Origin: Buttiauxella sp. A111
GTDB lineage: Bacteria > Pseudomonadota > Gammaproteobacteria > Enterobacterales > Enterobacteriaceae
Assembly (NCBI RefSeq): GCF_014189855.1
Contig: NZ_BJFN01000007.1
Location: forward strand, 124,001-188,000
Reading direction: 5' to 3'
Length of the DNA: 64,000 nucleotides
Each line of letters opens with the position of its first letter. Within the stretch, counting starts at the first letter, position 1. Shown one piece after another: positions 26,843 to 36,379 of this stretch. A program made the translations under genes and the position numbers. A model generated the notes under the pieces. It worked only from the letters and a program-made list of their open reading frames with translations, searched no databases and was not told the origin of the DNA.

Positions 26843-28824
26843 AACATCGTTATGCGCTGTTCCCTGCGTTGCTTTTATCACTGCTGTTTATTCTTGCCTG
26901 TGCGCTGACTCTGCATAACCTGAATGCACAACTGCCTTTCGCGCAGTGGACTGCGGCCTTACGACAACCGAGTATTGATGACATCAATCAGATGTTGTTC
27001 CACTACAGCTTACTCCCGCGTCTGGCTATCTCGTTATTGGTGGGAGCCGGACTTGGGCTGGTAGGTGTGCTATTCCAGCAAGTGCTGCGTAACCCGCTTG
27101 CCGAGCCGACCACGCTTGGCGTGGCGAGTGGCGCGCAGTTGGGCGTCACGGTTGCCACGTTGTGGGCGCTGCCCGGCGGATTTGCGACACAACAGTTCGC
27201 GGCATTAGTCGGGGCGGGCGTTGTCGGCTTATTGGTGTTTGGTGTCGCCTGGGGCAAGCGTTTATCGCCAGTCACACTGATTCTTGCCGGTCTGGTGCTT
27301 AGCCTGTATTGCGGTGCGGTAAACCAGTTGCTCGCTATTTTCCATCACGACCAATTACAGAACATGTTCCTGTGGAGCACCGGTTCGCTGAACCAGCAAG
27401 ACTGGGACATCGTTAACGGCTTGTGGCCGCGTCTGGTGGGCGGTTTGCTGCTAACGCTTTTGCTGCTGCGCCCGTTAACGCTAATGGGTCTCGACGATGG
27501 CGTCGCACGTAATCTGGGCCTGGCACTTTCGATGGTGCGCCTGGCAACGCTGGTGCTGGCGATTGCCATCAGCGCGTTACTGGTTAATGCGGTTGGGATT
27601 ATCGGTTTTATCGGCCTGTTCGCCCCGTTGTTGGCGAAAATGCTCGGTGCGCGCCGCCTGGTTGCACGCTTGTTGCTGGCACCGGTTATTGGTGCGTTGA
27701 TTCTGTGGCTATCGGATCAATCGGTTGTCTGGCTTACCAGCGTATGGCGTGAAATTTCTACCGGTACGGTAACGGCGTTGATTGGTGCTCCTTTACTGCT
27801 TTGGCTTTTGCCACGCCTGCGCACCGTTGGCCAGCCAGCCATGAATCAGGGCGATACCGTTCCTGATGAGCGCCAGCATTTAGCATGGTGGGCGTTAATC
27901 GGTAGCGGCGTGTTGGCGCTGATTATCGTGACTGCGCTGACGCTTGGGCGCGACGCGTATGGCTGGAATTGGGCGAGTGGTTCGTTATTCCACGACTTGT
28001 TGCAGTGGCGCTGGCCTCGGGTATTAGCGGCACTGACGGCTGGCATGATGCTGGCGGTTGCGGGCAGCGTGATACAACGTCTGACCGGCAATGCCATGGC
28101 GAGCCCTGAAGTTCTGGGTATCAGTTCCGGCGCGGCATTTGGCGTGGTCGTGATGCTGTTTATTGTACCAGGAAATGCATTTGTCTGGTTGTTCCCAGCG
28201 GGCAGTCTGGGGGCGGCAGTCACATTGCTGGTGATTATGGTCACGGCAAGTCGTGGTGGTTTTTCACCCCAACGCATGCTGCTGGCGGGGATGGCGCTGA
28301 GTACGGCGTTTACCATGCTGCTGATGTTACTGATGGCCAGTGGCGATCCGCGCATGGCAGGCATACTGACCTGGATTTCAGGATCGACTTATAACGTCAC
28401 CGGCGATCAGGCCGTCAGAACGCTTATCCTGATGGTGATTTTATTTGCTCTGACGCCTCTGTGTCGCCGTTGGTTAATGATTCTGCCGCTGGGTGGAGCC
28501 ACCGCGCGGGCGATTGGTATGGCGCTGACGCCATCACGCTTTGCACTGCTTTTACTGGCCGCGACGTTAACGGCTGCGGCCACGATGACCGTCGGCCCGC
28601 TGAGTTTTGTTGGTTTAATGGCACCGCATATCGCGCGTATGCTCGGTTTTAGACGCGCAATGCCACAGTTGATGATATCGGCGTTGTTGGGTGGGATGTT
28701 GATGGTAGCGGCGGACTGGTGTGGCAGGATGATTCTGTTCCCGGATCAAGTTCCGGCGGGGTTATTGGCAACGTTTATTGGTGCGCCGTACTTCATCTAT
28801 TTGCTGCGTAAGCAGACTCGCTAA
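26839..28824 (+). CDS. fhuB: Ferric hydroxamate ABC permease FhuB
   Basis: The 661-residue protein is an internal duplication of two FecCD-type permease units joined head to tail, each with about ten membrane segments. The coupling signatures recur: NPLAEPTTLGVASGAQLG in the first half and NAMASPEVLGISSGAAFG in the second, with GFIGLFAPLLAKMLG and SFVGLMAPHIARMLG later in each half. The start is a GTG overlapping the fhuD stop by 4 bp (GTGA). It ends the operon and is followed by a repeat cluster. Confidence 0.97.
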   Translation: MKHRYALFPALLLSLLFILACALTLHNLNAQLPFAQWTAALRQPSIDDINQMLFHYSLLPRLAISLLVGAGLGLVGVLFQQVLRNPLAEPTTLGVASGAQLGVTVATLWALPGGFATQQFAALVGAGVVGLLVFGVAWGKRLSPVTLILAGLVLSLYCGAVNQLLAIFHHDQLQNMFLWSTGSLNQQDWDIVNGLWPRLVGGLLLTLLLLRPLTLMGLDDGVARNLGLALSMVRLATLVLAIAISALLVNAVGIIGFIGLFAPLLAKMLGARRLVARLLLAPVIGALILWLSDQSVVWLTSVWREISTGTVTALIGAPLLLWLLPRLRTVGQPAMNQGDTVPDERQHLAWWALIGSGVLALIIVTALTLGRDAYGWNWASGSLFHDLLQWRWPRVLAALTAGMMLAVAGSVIQRLTGNAMASPEVLGISSGAAFGVVVMLFIVPGNAFVWLFPAGSLGAAVTLLVIMVTASRGGFSPQRMLLAGMALSTAFTMLLMLLMASGDPRMAGILTWISGSTYNVTGDQAVRTLILMVILFALTPLCRRWLMILPLGGATARAIGMALTPSRFALLLLAATLTAAATMTVGPLSFVGLMAPHIARMLGFRRAMPQLMISALLGGMLMVAADWCGRMILFPDQVPAGLLATFIGAPYFIYLLRKQTR

Positions 28825-28826
28825 TC

Positions 28827-28968
28827 TTTCTCCTTCTCCTGGGGGGAAGGGCTGGGATGAGGGGGCTATTGACTAAAACCACCCTCACCCTGGCTATTGT
28901 TTTCTCCTTCTCCTGGGGGAGAAGGCTGGGATGAGGGGGCTATTGACTAAAACCATCCTCACCCTGGC
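28827..28968. repeat. Tandem duplication of a 68-bp intergenic unit
   Basis: Positions 28827-28894 and 28901-28968 are 68-bp copies differing at three positions, with a 6-bp spacer. Each unit contains CTCCTTCTCCTGGGGG, GGGATGAGGGGGCTATTGAC and CCTCACCCTGGC. It lies immediately after the fhuB stop. Confidence 0.9.
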
Positions 28969-29025
28969 CCTCTCCCAAAGGGAGAGGGGAATTGCCGGGT
29001 TTCCTCCTCTCCCGGAGGGAGAGGG
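28957..29025. repeat. REP-like palindrome cluster between fhuB and hemL
   Basis: CTCACCCTGGCCCTCTCCCA with GGGAGAGGGG makes one hairpin, and CCTCTCCCGGAGGGAGAGG makes a second. Both belong to the repeat family at 1956-2038. They sit between two convergent gene ends. Confidence 0.8.
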
Positions 29026-29034
29026 AACGACAGA

Positions 29035-30315
29035 TTAAAGCTTCGCGAACACCCGACGCGCGGCGTCGATGGTTTTCTGAATATCTTCTTTCGAATGCGC
29101 AACCGACATAAAGCCTGCTTCAAACGCAGACGGTGCAAGGTAAACGCCTTCTTCCAGCATTAAGTGGAAGAACTTCTTAAAGCGCTCAACGTCACACGCC
29201 ATCACATCCTGATAGCAGGTCACAGATTCTGCATCGGTAAAGAACAGACCGAACATCCCGCCGACATTATTGACCACCAGGGGAATATTTTCGGCTTCAG
29301 CCGCGTTCAACAAGCCATCAGCCAGCATTTCCGTCAACTCGGTCAACGTCTGGTGAATACCCGGTTGTGCGACTTCAGTCAGGCAAGCGTAACCGGCTGC
29401 CATCGCGATTGGGTTACCGGAAAGCGTACCCGCCTGATAAACCGGCCCAGTGGGTGCCAGCGCGTCCATGATTTCGCGACGACCACCGAAGGCGCCGACT
29501 GGCATACCGCCACCAATAATCTTGCCCAAACAGGTTAAGTCTGGCTCAACACCGTAGTAAGACTGTGCGCCAGCCAGTGCGACACGGAAACCGGTCATCA
29601 CTTCGTCGATAATAAACAGTGCGCCAAACTCGTCACACAGTGCACGCAGGCCTGGCAGGAAATCATCGTTTGGTGGAATGCAGTTCATGTTGCCCGCAAC
29701 CGGCTCAACAATAATGCAGGCGATCTCTTGCGGATATTGCTCAAACGCTGCGCGTACTGAGGCAAGATCGTTATAGGTGCAGGTGAGGGTGTGTTTGGCA
29801 AAATCAGCCGGAACGCCCGGAGAGTTTGGCTGGCCGAGGGTCAGTGCGCCAGAACCGGCTTTCACCAGCAGGCAGTCGGCGTGGCCGTGGTAGCAGCCTT
29901 CGAATTTGATGATTTTATCGCGGCCGGTGAAACCACGTGCCAGGCGAATGGCACTCATGGTGGCTTCAGTACCGGAGTTCACCATACGAACCATATCCAT
30001 CGTTGGAACCAGTTCAGTTACCAGTTCCGCCATTTTCACTTCCATCTCGGTTGGCGCACCAAAGCTCAGGCCGCGTTCAACCGCTTCAATAACGGCATTG
30101 CGGATCGCCGGATGGTTGTGGCCGAGCACCATTGGCCCCCATGAACCGACGTAATCGATATAGGCTTTGCCGTCAGCGTCATACAGGTAAGCCCCGTCAG
30201 CACGTTCGATAAACAGCGGCACACCGCCGACACCGGTAAAAGCACGAACAGGTGAGTTAACCCCACCAGGAATGACTTTACGTGCGGCAGCGTACAGGTT
30301 TTCAGACTTACTCAT
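29035..30315 (-). CDS. hemL: Glutamate-1-semialdehyde 2,1-aminomutase
   Basis: The 426-residue PLP enzyme makes 5-aminolevulinate, the heme precursor, by the C5 pathway. The PLP Lys lies in [18 protein letters not shown], with [13 protein letters not shown] upstream of it and [17 protein letters not shown] for cofactor binding. The ATG at 30315 ([18 protein letters not shown]) is preceded by AGGAG; an upstream ATG adds 12 residues and is rejected. It is transcribed away from clcA and towards the fhu operon. Confidence 0.98.
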   Translation of the reverse strand: MSKSENLYAAARKVIPGGVNSPVRAFTGVGGVPLFIERADGAYLYDADGKAYIDYVGSWGPMVLGHNHPAIRNAVIEAVERGLSFGAPTEMEVKMAELVTELVPTMDMVRMVNSGTEATMSAIRLARGFTGRDKIIKFEGCYHGHADCLLVKAGSGALTLGQPNSPGVPADFAKHTLTCTYNDLASVRAAFEQYPQEIACIIVEPVAGNMNCIPPNDDFLPGLRALCDEFGALFIIDEVMTGFRVALAGAQSYYGVEPDLTCLGKIIGGGMPVGAFGGRREIMDALAPTGPVYQAGTLSGNPIAMAAGYACLTEVAQPGIHQTLTELTEMLADGLLNAAEAENIPLVVNNVGGMFGLFFTDAESVTCYQDVMACDVERFKKFFHLMLEEGVYLAPSAFEAGFMSVAHSKEDIQKTIDAARRVFAKL

Positions 30316-30441
30316 GAATCGGCTCCTGATTCGTGGAAATAGTGGCAACACGCTATTCTAAGGGAAACGGTGGACGTTATGAAGGTATTGCCCAAACGCA
30401 TCGAGGGAGTAGAATGCCCCTTCGATTTGTATTACCAATAA

Positions 30442-31875
30442 ATGATTAGCCAAATGAATCACTCCCACCCCTCTTTTGAAGCACAGCAGGTTGTGCGCTT
30501 ACGTAGGGGCGACATGGTGCGTCGCCTTATTAGACAGGATAAAACTCCAGTCGCAATTCTATTTATGGCCGCGATAGTAGGGACGTTAGCCGGTTTGATG
30601 GGTGTCGCCTTTGAGAAGTCGGTGACGTGGATGCAGCAAAACCGCCTGGCAATGCTGGCGCATGTGGCTGATTACAGTCTCATTGTCTGGCCGTTGGCGT
30701 TCATCAGTTCAATGCTTTTGGCGATGGTCGGTTACTATCTGGTGCGTCGTTTTGCTCCGGAAGCGGGGGGATCGGGTATCCCTGAAATTGAAGGGGCTCT
30801 CGAAGAATTACGCCCGGTCCGCTGGTGGCGCGTCATCCCGGTTAAGTTTATCGGTGGTATGGGAACGCTCGGTGCGGGGATGGTTCTCGGGCGCGAAGGC
30901 CCGACAGTGCAGATGGGTGGCAATATCGGGCGCATGGTGCTGGATATTTTCCGCCTGCGGGGTGCTGAAGCCCGCCATTCTCTGTTGGCAACCGGTGCGG
31001 CTGCGGGTTTGTCCGCAGCGTTTAACGCGCCGCTGGCGGGGATACTGTTCATCATTGAAGAGATGCGTCCGCAGTTTCGCTATAACCTGATTTCGATAAA
31101 AGCCGTGTTTATTGGCGTGATCATGTCGAGCGTGGTTTTCCGTATTTTTAACGGTGAAAACGCGGTGATTGAAGTCGGGAAGCTTTCGAATGCACCTGTT
31201 AATACGCTGTGGTTGTATCTGGTGTTAGGCATGGTCTTCGGTATCGTTGGCGTGTTTTTCAACGCGATGGTGTTCCGCACTCAGGATATGTTCCAGCGTA
31301 TGCACGGTGGAAACCTCAAAAAATGGGTGATCATCGGCGGCTTGTTGGGTGGCATTTGTGGCGTGTTAGGGCTTATCCAACCCGCAGCGTCTGGCGGTGG
31401 TTTTAACCTGATTCCCATCGCGGCTGCCGGAAATTACACGTTAGGGATGCTGCTGTTTATCTTTATTGCGCGTGTGATTACTACGCTACTGTGTTTTTCT
31501 TCCGGTGCACCAGGCGGGATTTTTGCGCCTATGTTGGCTTTAGGCACATTGCTTGGGACCGCGTTTGGTATGGCGAGTGCTGCCTGGTTCCCTGTCTATC
31601 ACCTTGATGTTGGGACATTTGCGATTGCCGGAATGGGCGCGTTGTTTGCCGCATCGGTGCGTGCGCCGTTGACGGGGATCGTGCTGGTTCTGGAAATGAC
31701 TGACAATTATCAGCTCATTCTGCCAATGATTATTACCTGCCTTGGCGCGACACTATTGGCACAATTTCTTGGCGGAAAGCCGCTATACTCCTCGATCCTT
31801 GCGCGAACGCTTGCCAAACAAGAAGCCGAGAAGCAGGCTAAAGAACAGCAAACCCCGAGCGGGGAGAATACTTGA
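30442..31875 (+). CDS. clcA: H+/Cl- exchange transporter ClcA
   Basis: The 477-residue inner-membrane antiporter exchanges two chloride for one proton and helps acid resistance. Selectivity motifs are seen as GSGIPE (residues 110-115), GREGP with the gating Glu152, and [11 protein letters not shown]. The proton Glu is in [10 protein letters not shown], and the Cl-binding Tyr is in [10 protein letters not shown]. The N-terminus is a few residues longer than in E. coli; another ATG at 30454 is possible and neither has a strong ribosome site. erpA follows after 82 bp. Confidence 0.96.
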   Translation: MISQMNHSHPSFEAQQVVRLRRGDMVRRLIRQDKTPVAILFMAAIVGTLAGLMGVAFEKSVTWMQQNRLAMLAHVADYSLIVWPLAFISSMLLAMVGYYLVRRFAPEAGGSGIPEIEGALEELRPVRWWRVIPVKFIGGMGTLGAGMVLGREGPTVQMGGNIGRMVLDIFRLRGAEARHSLLATGAAAGLSAAFNAPLAGILFIIEEMRPQFRYNLISIKAVFIGVIMSSVVFRIFNGENAVIEVGKLSNAPVNTLWLYLVLGMVFGIVGVFFNAMVFRTQDMFQRMHGGNLKKWVIIGGLLGGICGVLGLIQPAASGGGFNLIPIAAAGNYTLGMLLFIFIARVITTLLCFSSGAPGGIFAPMLALGTLLGTAFGMASAAWFPVYHLDVGTFAIAGMGALFAASVRAPLTGIVLVLEMTDNYQLILPMIITCLGATLLAQFLGGKPLYSSILARTLAKQEAEKQAKEQQTPSGENT

Positions 31876-31957
31876 ACGATTTACTCGGGTATTAGATAAT
31901 GACCTTAAAGTCTGGGTATCTTTTTTGTCCGACTACCTATTTCGTTGGGAGCAAATA

Positions 31958-32305
31958 ATGAGTGATGACGTAGCAGCGCTGCCGTTGCAGTTTACAGAAG
32001 CAGCAGCCAATAAAGTAAAAACCCTGATCGCAGATGAAGAGAACCCAAATCTGAAACTGCGTGTTTACATCACCGGTGGTGGTTGCAGCGGCTTCCAGTA
32101 TGGTTTTACTTTCGACGATCAGATCAACGACGGTGATATGACTATTGAGAAGCAAGGTGTTTCGCTGGTTGTTGACCCGATGAGCCTGCAATATCTGGTA
32201 GGTGGCGCGGTGGATTACACCGAAGGTCTGGAAGGTTCCCGTTTTGTGGTGACTAACCCGAACGCGAAAAGTACTTGCGGGTGTGGTTCTTCCTTCAGCG
32301 TCTAA
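31958..32305 (+). CDS. erpA: Iron-sulfur cluster insertion protein ErpA (A-type carrier)
   Basis: The 115-residue carrier delivers Fe-S clusters to targets such as the isoprenoid enzymes IspG and IspH. The three cluster Cys residues are at 43 (GGGCSG), 107 and 109 ([10 protein letters not shown]). The ATG at 31958 follows GGGAG; longer in-frame readings back into clcA are rejected. An ERIC starts immediately at its stop codon, so the transcript carries an ERIC 3' end. Confidence 0.98.
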   Translation: MSDDVAALPLQFTEAAANKVKTLIADEENPNLKLRVYITGGGCSGFQYGFTFDDQINDGDMTIEKQGVSLVVDPMSLQYLVGGAVDYTEGLEGSRFVVTNPNAKSTCGCGSSFSV

Positions 32306-32425
32306 ACCCGTCATACTTCAAGTTGCTGGTGCGTTGACTGCACCCGTGCGCCCCAGTCACATAGTTATCTATGCTCCTGGGGACTTACGGCTTTGTCGCC
32401 TTCCTGCAACTCGAATTATTTAGGG
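32304..32425. repeat. ERIC element abutting the erpA stop codon
   Basis: A copy of about 122 bp, with arms GTCATACTTCAAGTTGC and TGCAACTCGAATTATTTAGG. The core is diverged (CCCAGTCACATAGTTATCTA) compared with the other copies. The left end overlaps the last bases of the erpA stop. Confidence 0.9.
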
Positions 32426-32457
32426 TTAGATTTGGTACAAATTAAGATTTTAATAGG

Positions 32458-32488
32458 GCGGGTAAGCGAAAGCGTTACCCGCTTTTTT
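32458..32488. terminator. Terminator between erpA and yadS
   Basis: GCGGGTAA (32458-32465) and TTACCCGC (32475-32482) pair around a GC-GAAA-GC core, followed by a run of T. It serves erpA on the plus strand and may act for the convergent yadS. Confidence 0.85.
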
Positions 32489-32493
32489 ATCTC

Positions 32494-33114
32494 TTATGCT
32501 CGGTCATCCAACGCAAACGTCGGCAGTTTAAGGTGCCAACGAATGGCGGCCAGTCGAATAGCCAGGGTGACGACCATGCCAATCATACTGGCTTGTTCTA
32601 ACGGGACGTGGAACGTGTCATATGCTGTCGCGTGCACAATACCGCCTGCGATACAGGCCGTGGCGTAGATCTCGGTACGCAAGATCATCGGGATTTCACG
32701 CGCTAATACGTCGCGAATAATCCCGCCGCCAACACCGGTCAGCACGCCCATGCAAATAGCAATCAGCGGACTGGTGCCAGCCAAAAATGCTTTGTTAACC
32801 CCAATCCCAACGAACACCGCAAGGCCGACAGCATCCAGCACCGGCAAAATCCATTTTGGCAGGCGACGCGGCTGGCGCACGAGCAAGATAGTCAGCAAAC
32901 AGGTGACCATCGCGACCACTAAGTCTGTGGGATCTTTAACCCAAAATACCGGGCCGTTATCCAGCGCCATATCGCGAATGGTCCCGCCGCCGACGGCTGT
33001 TACTACGCCCAGCACCAGCACGCCGAAAGGGTCCATACGAAGTTTTCCAGCCAACAGCACGCCGGAGATGGCAAAGACGGCTGTGCCAATGATGTCCAGC
33101 CAATAGACGAGCAT
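32494..33114 (-). CDS. yadS: YadS, TRIC-type (UPF0126) membrane channel protein
   Basis: The 206-residue protein is built of two repeated three-helix units, with GVVTAVGGGTIRD in the first and GVLTGVGGGIIRD in the second. This is the glycine-rich signature of the prokaryotic TRIC (trimeric intracellular cation) channel family. Prokaryotic members act as K+-permeable channels in structural work; the cellular role of YadS is not settled. It is the third gene of mtn-btuF-yadS, 21 bp after btuF. Confidence 0.93.
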   Translation of the reverse strand: MLVYWLDIIGTAVFAISGVLLAGKLRMDPFGVLVLGVVTAVGGGTIRDMALDNGPVFWVKDPTDLVVAMVTCLLTILLVRQPRRLPKWILPVLDAVGLAVFVGIGVNKAFLAGTSPLIAICMGVLTGVGGGIIRDVLAREIPMILRTEIYATACIAGGIVHATAYDTFHVPLEQASMIGMVVTLAIRLAAIRWHLKLPTFALDDRA

Positions 33115-33135
33115 GGGAGATTACCCTCAGTAAGT

Positions 33136-33936
33136 TTATTTTTCTGCCAGCTCCTTACAGAGCTGTTTTGCGGCGAGGATAATACGTGGGCTCGAGCGAC
33201 TAAACCAGTCATCATTCACTGCAATAACCGGAATTTTTAACTGGGTATTCCAAAAATGTTCAACGGGTGGAATCTGGGTCTCATCGCCGGTAATAATAAT
33301 AGCCTGCGGACGCCGACTAATCACTTGTTCGCGGCTCACTTGCGGCCAGGGAACCCGACTATCAGCAAAGATATTTTGCCCGCCACAGACTTCCAGAATT
33401 TCGTTTTGAATCGAACCGCGCCCAGAAGTAAACAGCGGCTGCTGGCCGAATTGTAAAAACACTTTTTTCTTCGGATGCTGGGAGTAGTGCGCTTTCAAAT
33501 CTGCAAATTCTTTTGCCAGTTGATCAGCGGCGTCTTGAGCGGTTTGTGGTGTTGGACTGTATTGGCTCAGTTGACGCAGTGCGGCAACAACACCTTCGAC
33601 GGTCGTCGGATCAAGCCAAATAACGTTAATCCCCAGCGCCTGCATCTGATTGACTTGCCGTTCTGCATTTCCACCACGCCACGCCAGCACCACATCGGGT
33701 TTTAGCGCCACGATGCGCTCGAGGTTCATCCCTTGCCAGTTTGAGACTTGCTCAAGCTTTTTGGCCGCCTCCGGATAGTTTGACCAGGCGCTAACCGCAA
33801 CCGGTGTGATCCCCGCAGCGAATGCCAGTTCAGTATTACTCGGCGACAATGAGATAACCCGCGGCGCTGCAATCAGCAACGCCGGGAGACAACATAGCAG
33901 CGCGACTAGCCCGCGCCAGAGGTTCTTATTACGCAC
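33136..33936 (-). CDS. btuF: Vitamin B12-binding periplasmic protein BtuF
   Basis: The 266-residue protein captures cobalamin in the periplasm for the BtuCD importer. A signal peptide ([19 protein letters not shown]) is followed by [17 protein letters not shown] and [20 protein letters not shown], typical of class III binding proteins. The start is a GTG at 33936 that overlaps the mtn stop by 8 bp, so translation is probably coupled. btuCD are not in this window. Confidence 0.95.
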   Translation of the reverse strand: MRNKNLWRGLVALLCCLPALLIAAPRVISLSPSNTELAFAAGITPVAVSAWSNYPEAAKKLEQVSNWQGMNLERIVALKPDVVLAWRGGNAERQVNQMQALGINVIWLDPTTVEGVVAALRQLSQYSPTPQTAQDAADQLAKEFADLKAHYSQHPKKKVFLQFGQQPLFTSGRGSIQNEILEVCGGQNIFADSRVPWPQVSREQVISRRPQAIIITGDETQIPPVEHFWNTQLKIPVIAVNDDWFSRSSPRIILAAKQLCKELAEK

Positions 33937-34627
33937 GCGCCAGTTTCTGTATCAGGTTTTCAACCATCAGCGTGGACTGCTTCGCTGCTACGGCGAGGAA
34001 CTCGTCAAAGCTCAGGTGAGATTGCTGATCGGCAACGTCAGAAATAGCGCGAACCACGACAAACGGCGTACCAAAATTGTGGCAAACATGCGCAACGGCA
34101 GTGGCTTCCATTTCAACCGCGATAGCCTCAGGGAAGTTATGGCGGATTTTTGCCAATGCCACAGAACCATTAATAAAGGCATCACCACTGACAACCAGGC
34201 CGCGTACCGCGTTCAGGTTCAACTCGGCAATGCACTCTTCAGCTGCTGCAATCAGTTTGGCATCGGCGGCGAAACCTGCCGGGCAACCTGGCAGTTGGCC
34301 GTATTCATAGCCAAAAGCGGTCACGTCTGCGTCGTGATAACGCACTTCATCAGAAACCACGATATCACCGACGTTAAGCGTAGGGGCAAGACCACCCGCA
34401 GAACCGGTGTTAATGACAACATCCGGTTTGCAATGCTCAAGTAGCAGCGTTGCACCCATTGCAGCGGCAACTTTACCGATACCTGATTTCAACAATGCCA
34501 CTTCAACACCGTTAAGCTGACCGGTGTAGATTTCACACCCTGCCAGCGTCAGAGTTTGACGGTTTTCAATTTTGTCACGCAGTAGCGTAACTTCTTCTTC
34601 CATTGCACCAATAATGCCTGCTTTCAT
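33929..34627 (-). CDS. mtn: 5'-methylthioadenosine/S-adenosylhomocysteine nucleosidase
   Basis: The 232-residue nucleosidase removes adenine from MTA, SAH and 5'-deoxyadenosine, relieving product inhibition of SAM enzymes and feeding autoinducer-2 synthesis. Catalytic Glu12 is in IGAMEEEV and the catalytic Asp is in [20 protein letters not shown] binds ribose. The ATG at 34627 gives the same length as in E. coli. It heads the mtn-btuF-yadS operon and is divergent from dgt. Confidence 0.98.
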   Translation of the reverse strand: MKAGIIGAMEEEVTLLRDKIENRQTLTLAGCEIYTGQLNGVEVALLKSGIGKVAAAMGATLLLEHCKPDVVINTGSAGGLAPTLNVGDIVVSDEVRYHDADVTAFGYEYGQLPGCPAGFAADAKLIAAAEECIAELNLNAVRGLVVSGDAFINGSVALAKIRHNFPEAIAVEMEATAVAHVCHNFGTPFVVVRAISDVADQQSHLSFDEFLAVAAKQSTLMVENLIQKLARA

Positions 34628-34721
34628 AGTGATACTCGCTAATGTGGTGGAATTTGAACCAAATTTCAGCGCATAGTCTATCATGGCTGGCAGCGAGGCT
34701 TTAAATGGAACAGAGGTGGGC

Positions 34722-36236
34722 ATGAGCGAAATAGATTTCCGCAAGAAAATTAACTGGCACCGTCGTTTCCGTTCGCCCGAAGGACAAAAGAACGAGCATG
34801 AGATCCTGCGTATTTTTGAAAGCGATCGCGGGCGAATCGTTAACTCTCCGGCAATCCGCCGTTTGCAGCAAAAAACCCAAGTCTTTCCGCTGGAGCGTAA
34901 TGCTTCTGTTCGCACCCGTTTGACCCACTCGATGGAAGTTCAGCAAGTCGGGCGCTATATCGCCAAAGAGATATTGAGTCGCCTGAAAGAACAGCAAGAT
35001 CTTGAACGCTATGGATTGCATGAACTGACTGGCCCATTTGAAAGCATCGTGGAAATGGCGTGCTTGATGCACGACATCGGCAATCCGCCGTTTGGTCATT
35101 TTGGCGAGTCGGCAATAAATGACTGGTTCCGTCAGCGCCTGTTTCCGGGAGATGCGGGAAGCCAACCGCGGAGCGACGATCGTTGCCGGGTCGCAACATT
35201 ACGTCTGCATGAAGGCGAAGATCAGTTGAATGGTTTGCGCCGTAAAGTCCGCCAGGATCTTTGCCAGTTTGAGGGGAATGCGCAAGGTATTCGCCTGGTG
35301 CACAACCTTTTACGCATGAATCTGACCTGGGCGCAGGTTGGCTGCATTCTCAAATATACCCGTCCCGCCTGGTTTGTGGGTGAACCGCCAAAAAGCCATG
35401 CGTATTTGATGAAGAAACCAGGCTTTTATCTGTCTGAAGAGTCGTACATTGTGCGTCTGCGTGCAGAGCTTGGGCTCGGTGAGTACAGCCGGTTTCCACT
35501 GACGTGGATAATGGAAGCGGCTGACGATATCTCTTATTGCGTGGCGGATCTCGAAGATGCCGTTGAGAAGCGCATCTTTAGTGTTGAGCAGCTTTATCAG
35601 CACTTATGTGATGCCTGGGGCGAGCGCTGCGAGGGCGATCTTTTTGAGCGAGTGGTGAATGAAGCCTGGGAGAAATCCCGTTCAAATCAGATGCGTCGCA
35701 GTACCGAAGACCAGTTCTTTATGTACCTGCGCGTCAATACGCTAAATCAACTGGTGCCTTACGCCGCGCAACGTTTTATCGATAATCTGGATGAGATATT
35801 TAGTGGGGAGTTTAATCACGCGCTTCTTGAAGATGACAGCTCATTTGCTCGCTTGTTGGAACTCTATAAACAAGTGGCATTTAAACATGTGTTTAGCCAT
35901 CCGGAGGTAGAGCAGCTCGAATTACAGGGTTATCGTGTCATTAGTGGTTTACTTGAAATTTACAGTCCGCTACTCAATATATCCTGCGAGGATTTTGCTG
36001 AACTGGTGGAAAAAGAAAGTTTACGTCGTCTACCGATTGAGACACGGTTATTCCACAAATTATCGACAAAACACCGGCTTGCTTATATCGAAGCCGTCAA
36101 TGACTTAGCACCGTCAGCCAGTCATTTCCCAATATGGGAATATTACTACCGCTGTCGTCTGATTCAGGATTATATCAGTGGAATGACGGACTTATTCGCC
36201 TGGGATGAATATCGCCGTTTAATGGCCGTGGAATAA
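34722..36236 (+). CDS. dgt: Deoxyguanosinetriphosphate triphosphohydrolase
   Basis: The 504-residue HD-domain enzyme hydrolyses dGTP to deoxyguanosine and triphosphate. HD metal ligands are visible: [15 protein letters not shown] for the first His, [15 protein letters not shown] for the His-Asp pair, and [17 protein letters not shown] for the last Asp. The ATG at 34722 ([15 protein letters not shown]) matches the E. coli start; a 13-residue longer reading is less likely. Its promoter region is shared with mtn. Confidence 0.97.
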   Translation: MSEIDFRKKINWHRRFRSPEGQKNEHEILRIFESDRGRIVNSPAIRRLQQKTQVFPLERNASVRTRLTHSMEVQQVGRYIAKEILSRLKEQQDLERYGLHELTGPFESIVEMACLMHDIGNPPFGHFGESAINDWFRQRLFPGDAGSQPRSDDRCRVATLRLHEGEDQLNGLRRKVRQDLCQFEGNAQGIRLVHNLLRMNLTWAQVGCILKYTRPAWFVGEPPKSHAYLMKKPGFYLSEESYIVRLRAELGLGEYSRFPLTWIMEAADDISYCVADLEDAVEKRIFSVEQLYQHLCDAWGERCEGDLFERVVNEAWEKSRSNQMRRSTEDQFFMYLRVNTLNQLVPYAAQRFIDNLDEIFSGEFNHALLEDDSSFARLLELYKQVAFKHVFSHPEVEQLELQGYRVISGLLEIYSPLLNISCEDFAELVEKESLRRLPIETRLFHKLSTKHRLAYIEAVNDLAPSASHFPIWEYYYRCRLIQDYISGMTDLFAWDEYRRLMAVE

Positions 36237-36253
36237 GTGAGTTATTGAGTTTT

Positions 36254-36329
36254 GTAAAGACGGACAATAAATTTTTACTTTTTCCAGTGACTTATCGGCG
36301 GAACTTAGCGCCTCAATTGTCACTCTATA
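36254..36329 (+). promoter_or_regulatory. Envelope-stress promoter of degP (sigma-E, with possible CpxR box)
   Basis: GGAACTT (36300-36306) and TCTATA (36324-36329) are spaced 17 bp, fitting a sigma-E promoter. Upstream, GTAAA (36254-36258) followed 7 bp later by ATAAA resembles a CpxR half-site pair. Both elements are known for E. coli degP, and the sequence here is conserved in arrangement. Confidence 0.65.
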
Positions 36330-36379
36330 TTGGCCTACACAGCAATTTTGCGTGACTTATTAACTTGAGACTTATACAG

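Noticed and set aside
31876-31957. IscR-type site upstream of erpA
   Set aside because: ATAATGACC...GTCTGGGTAT shows weak symmetry, but I could not match it convincingly to the IscR consensus by eye, so it is not listed as a feature.
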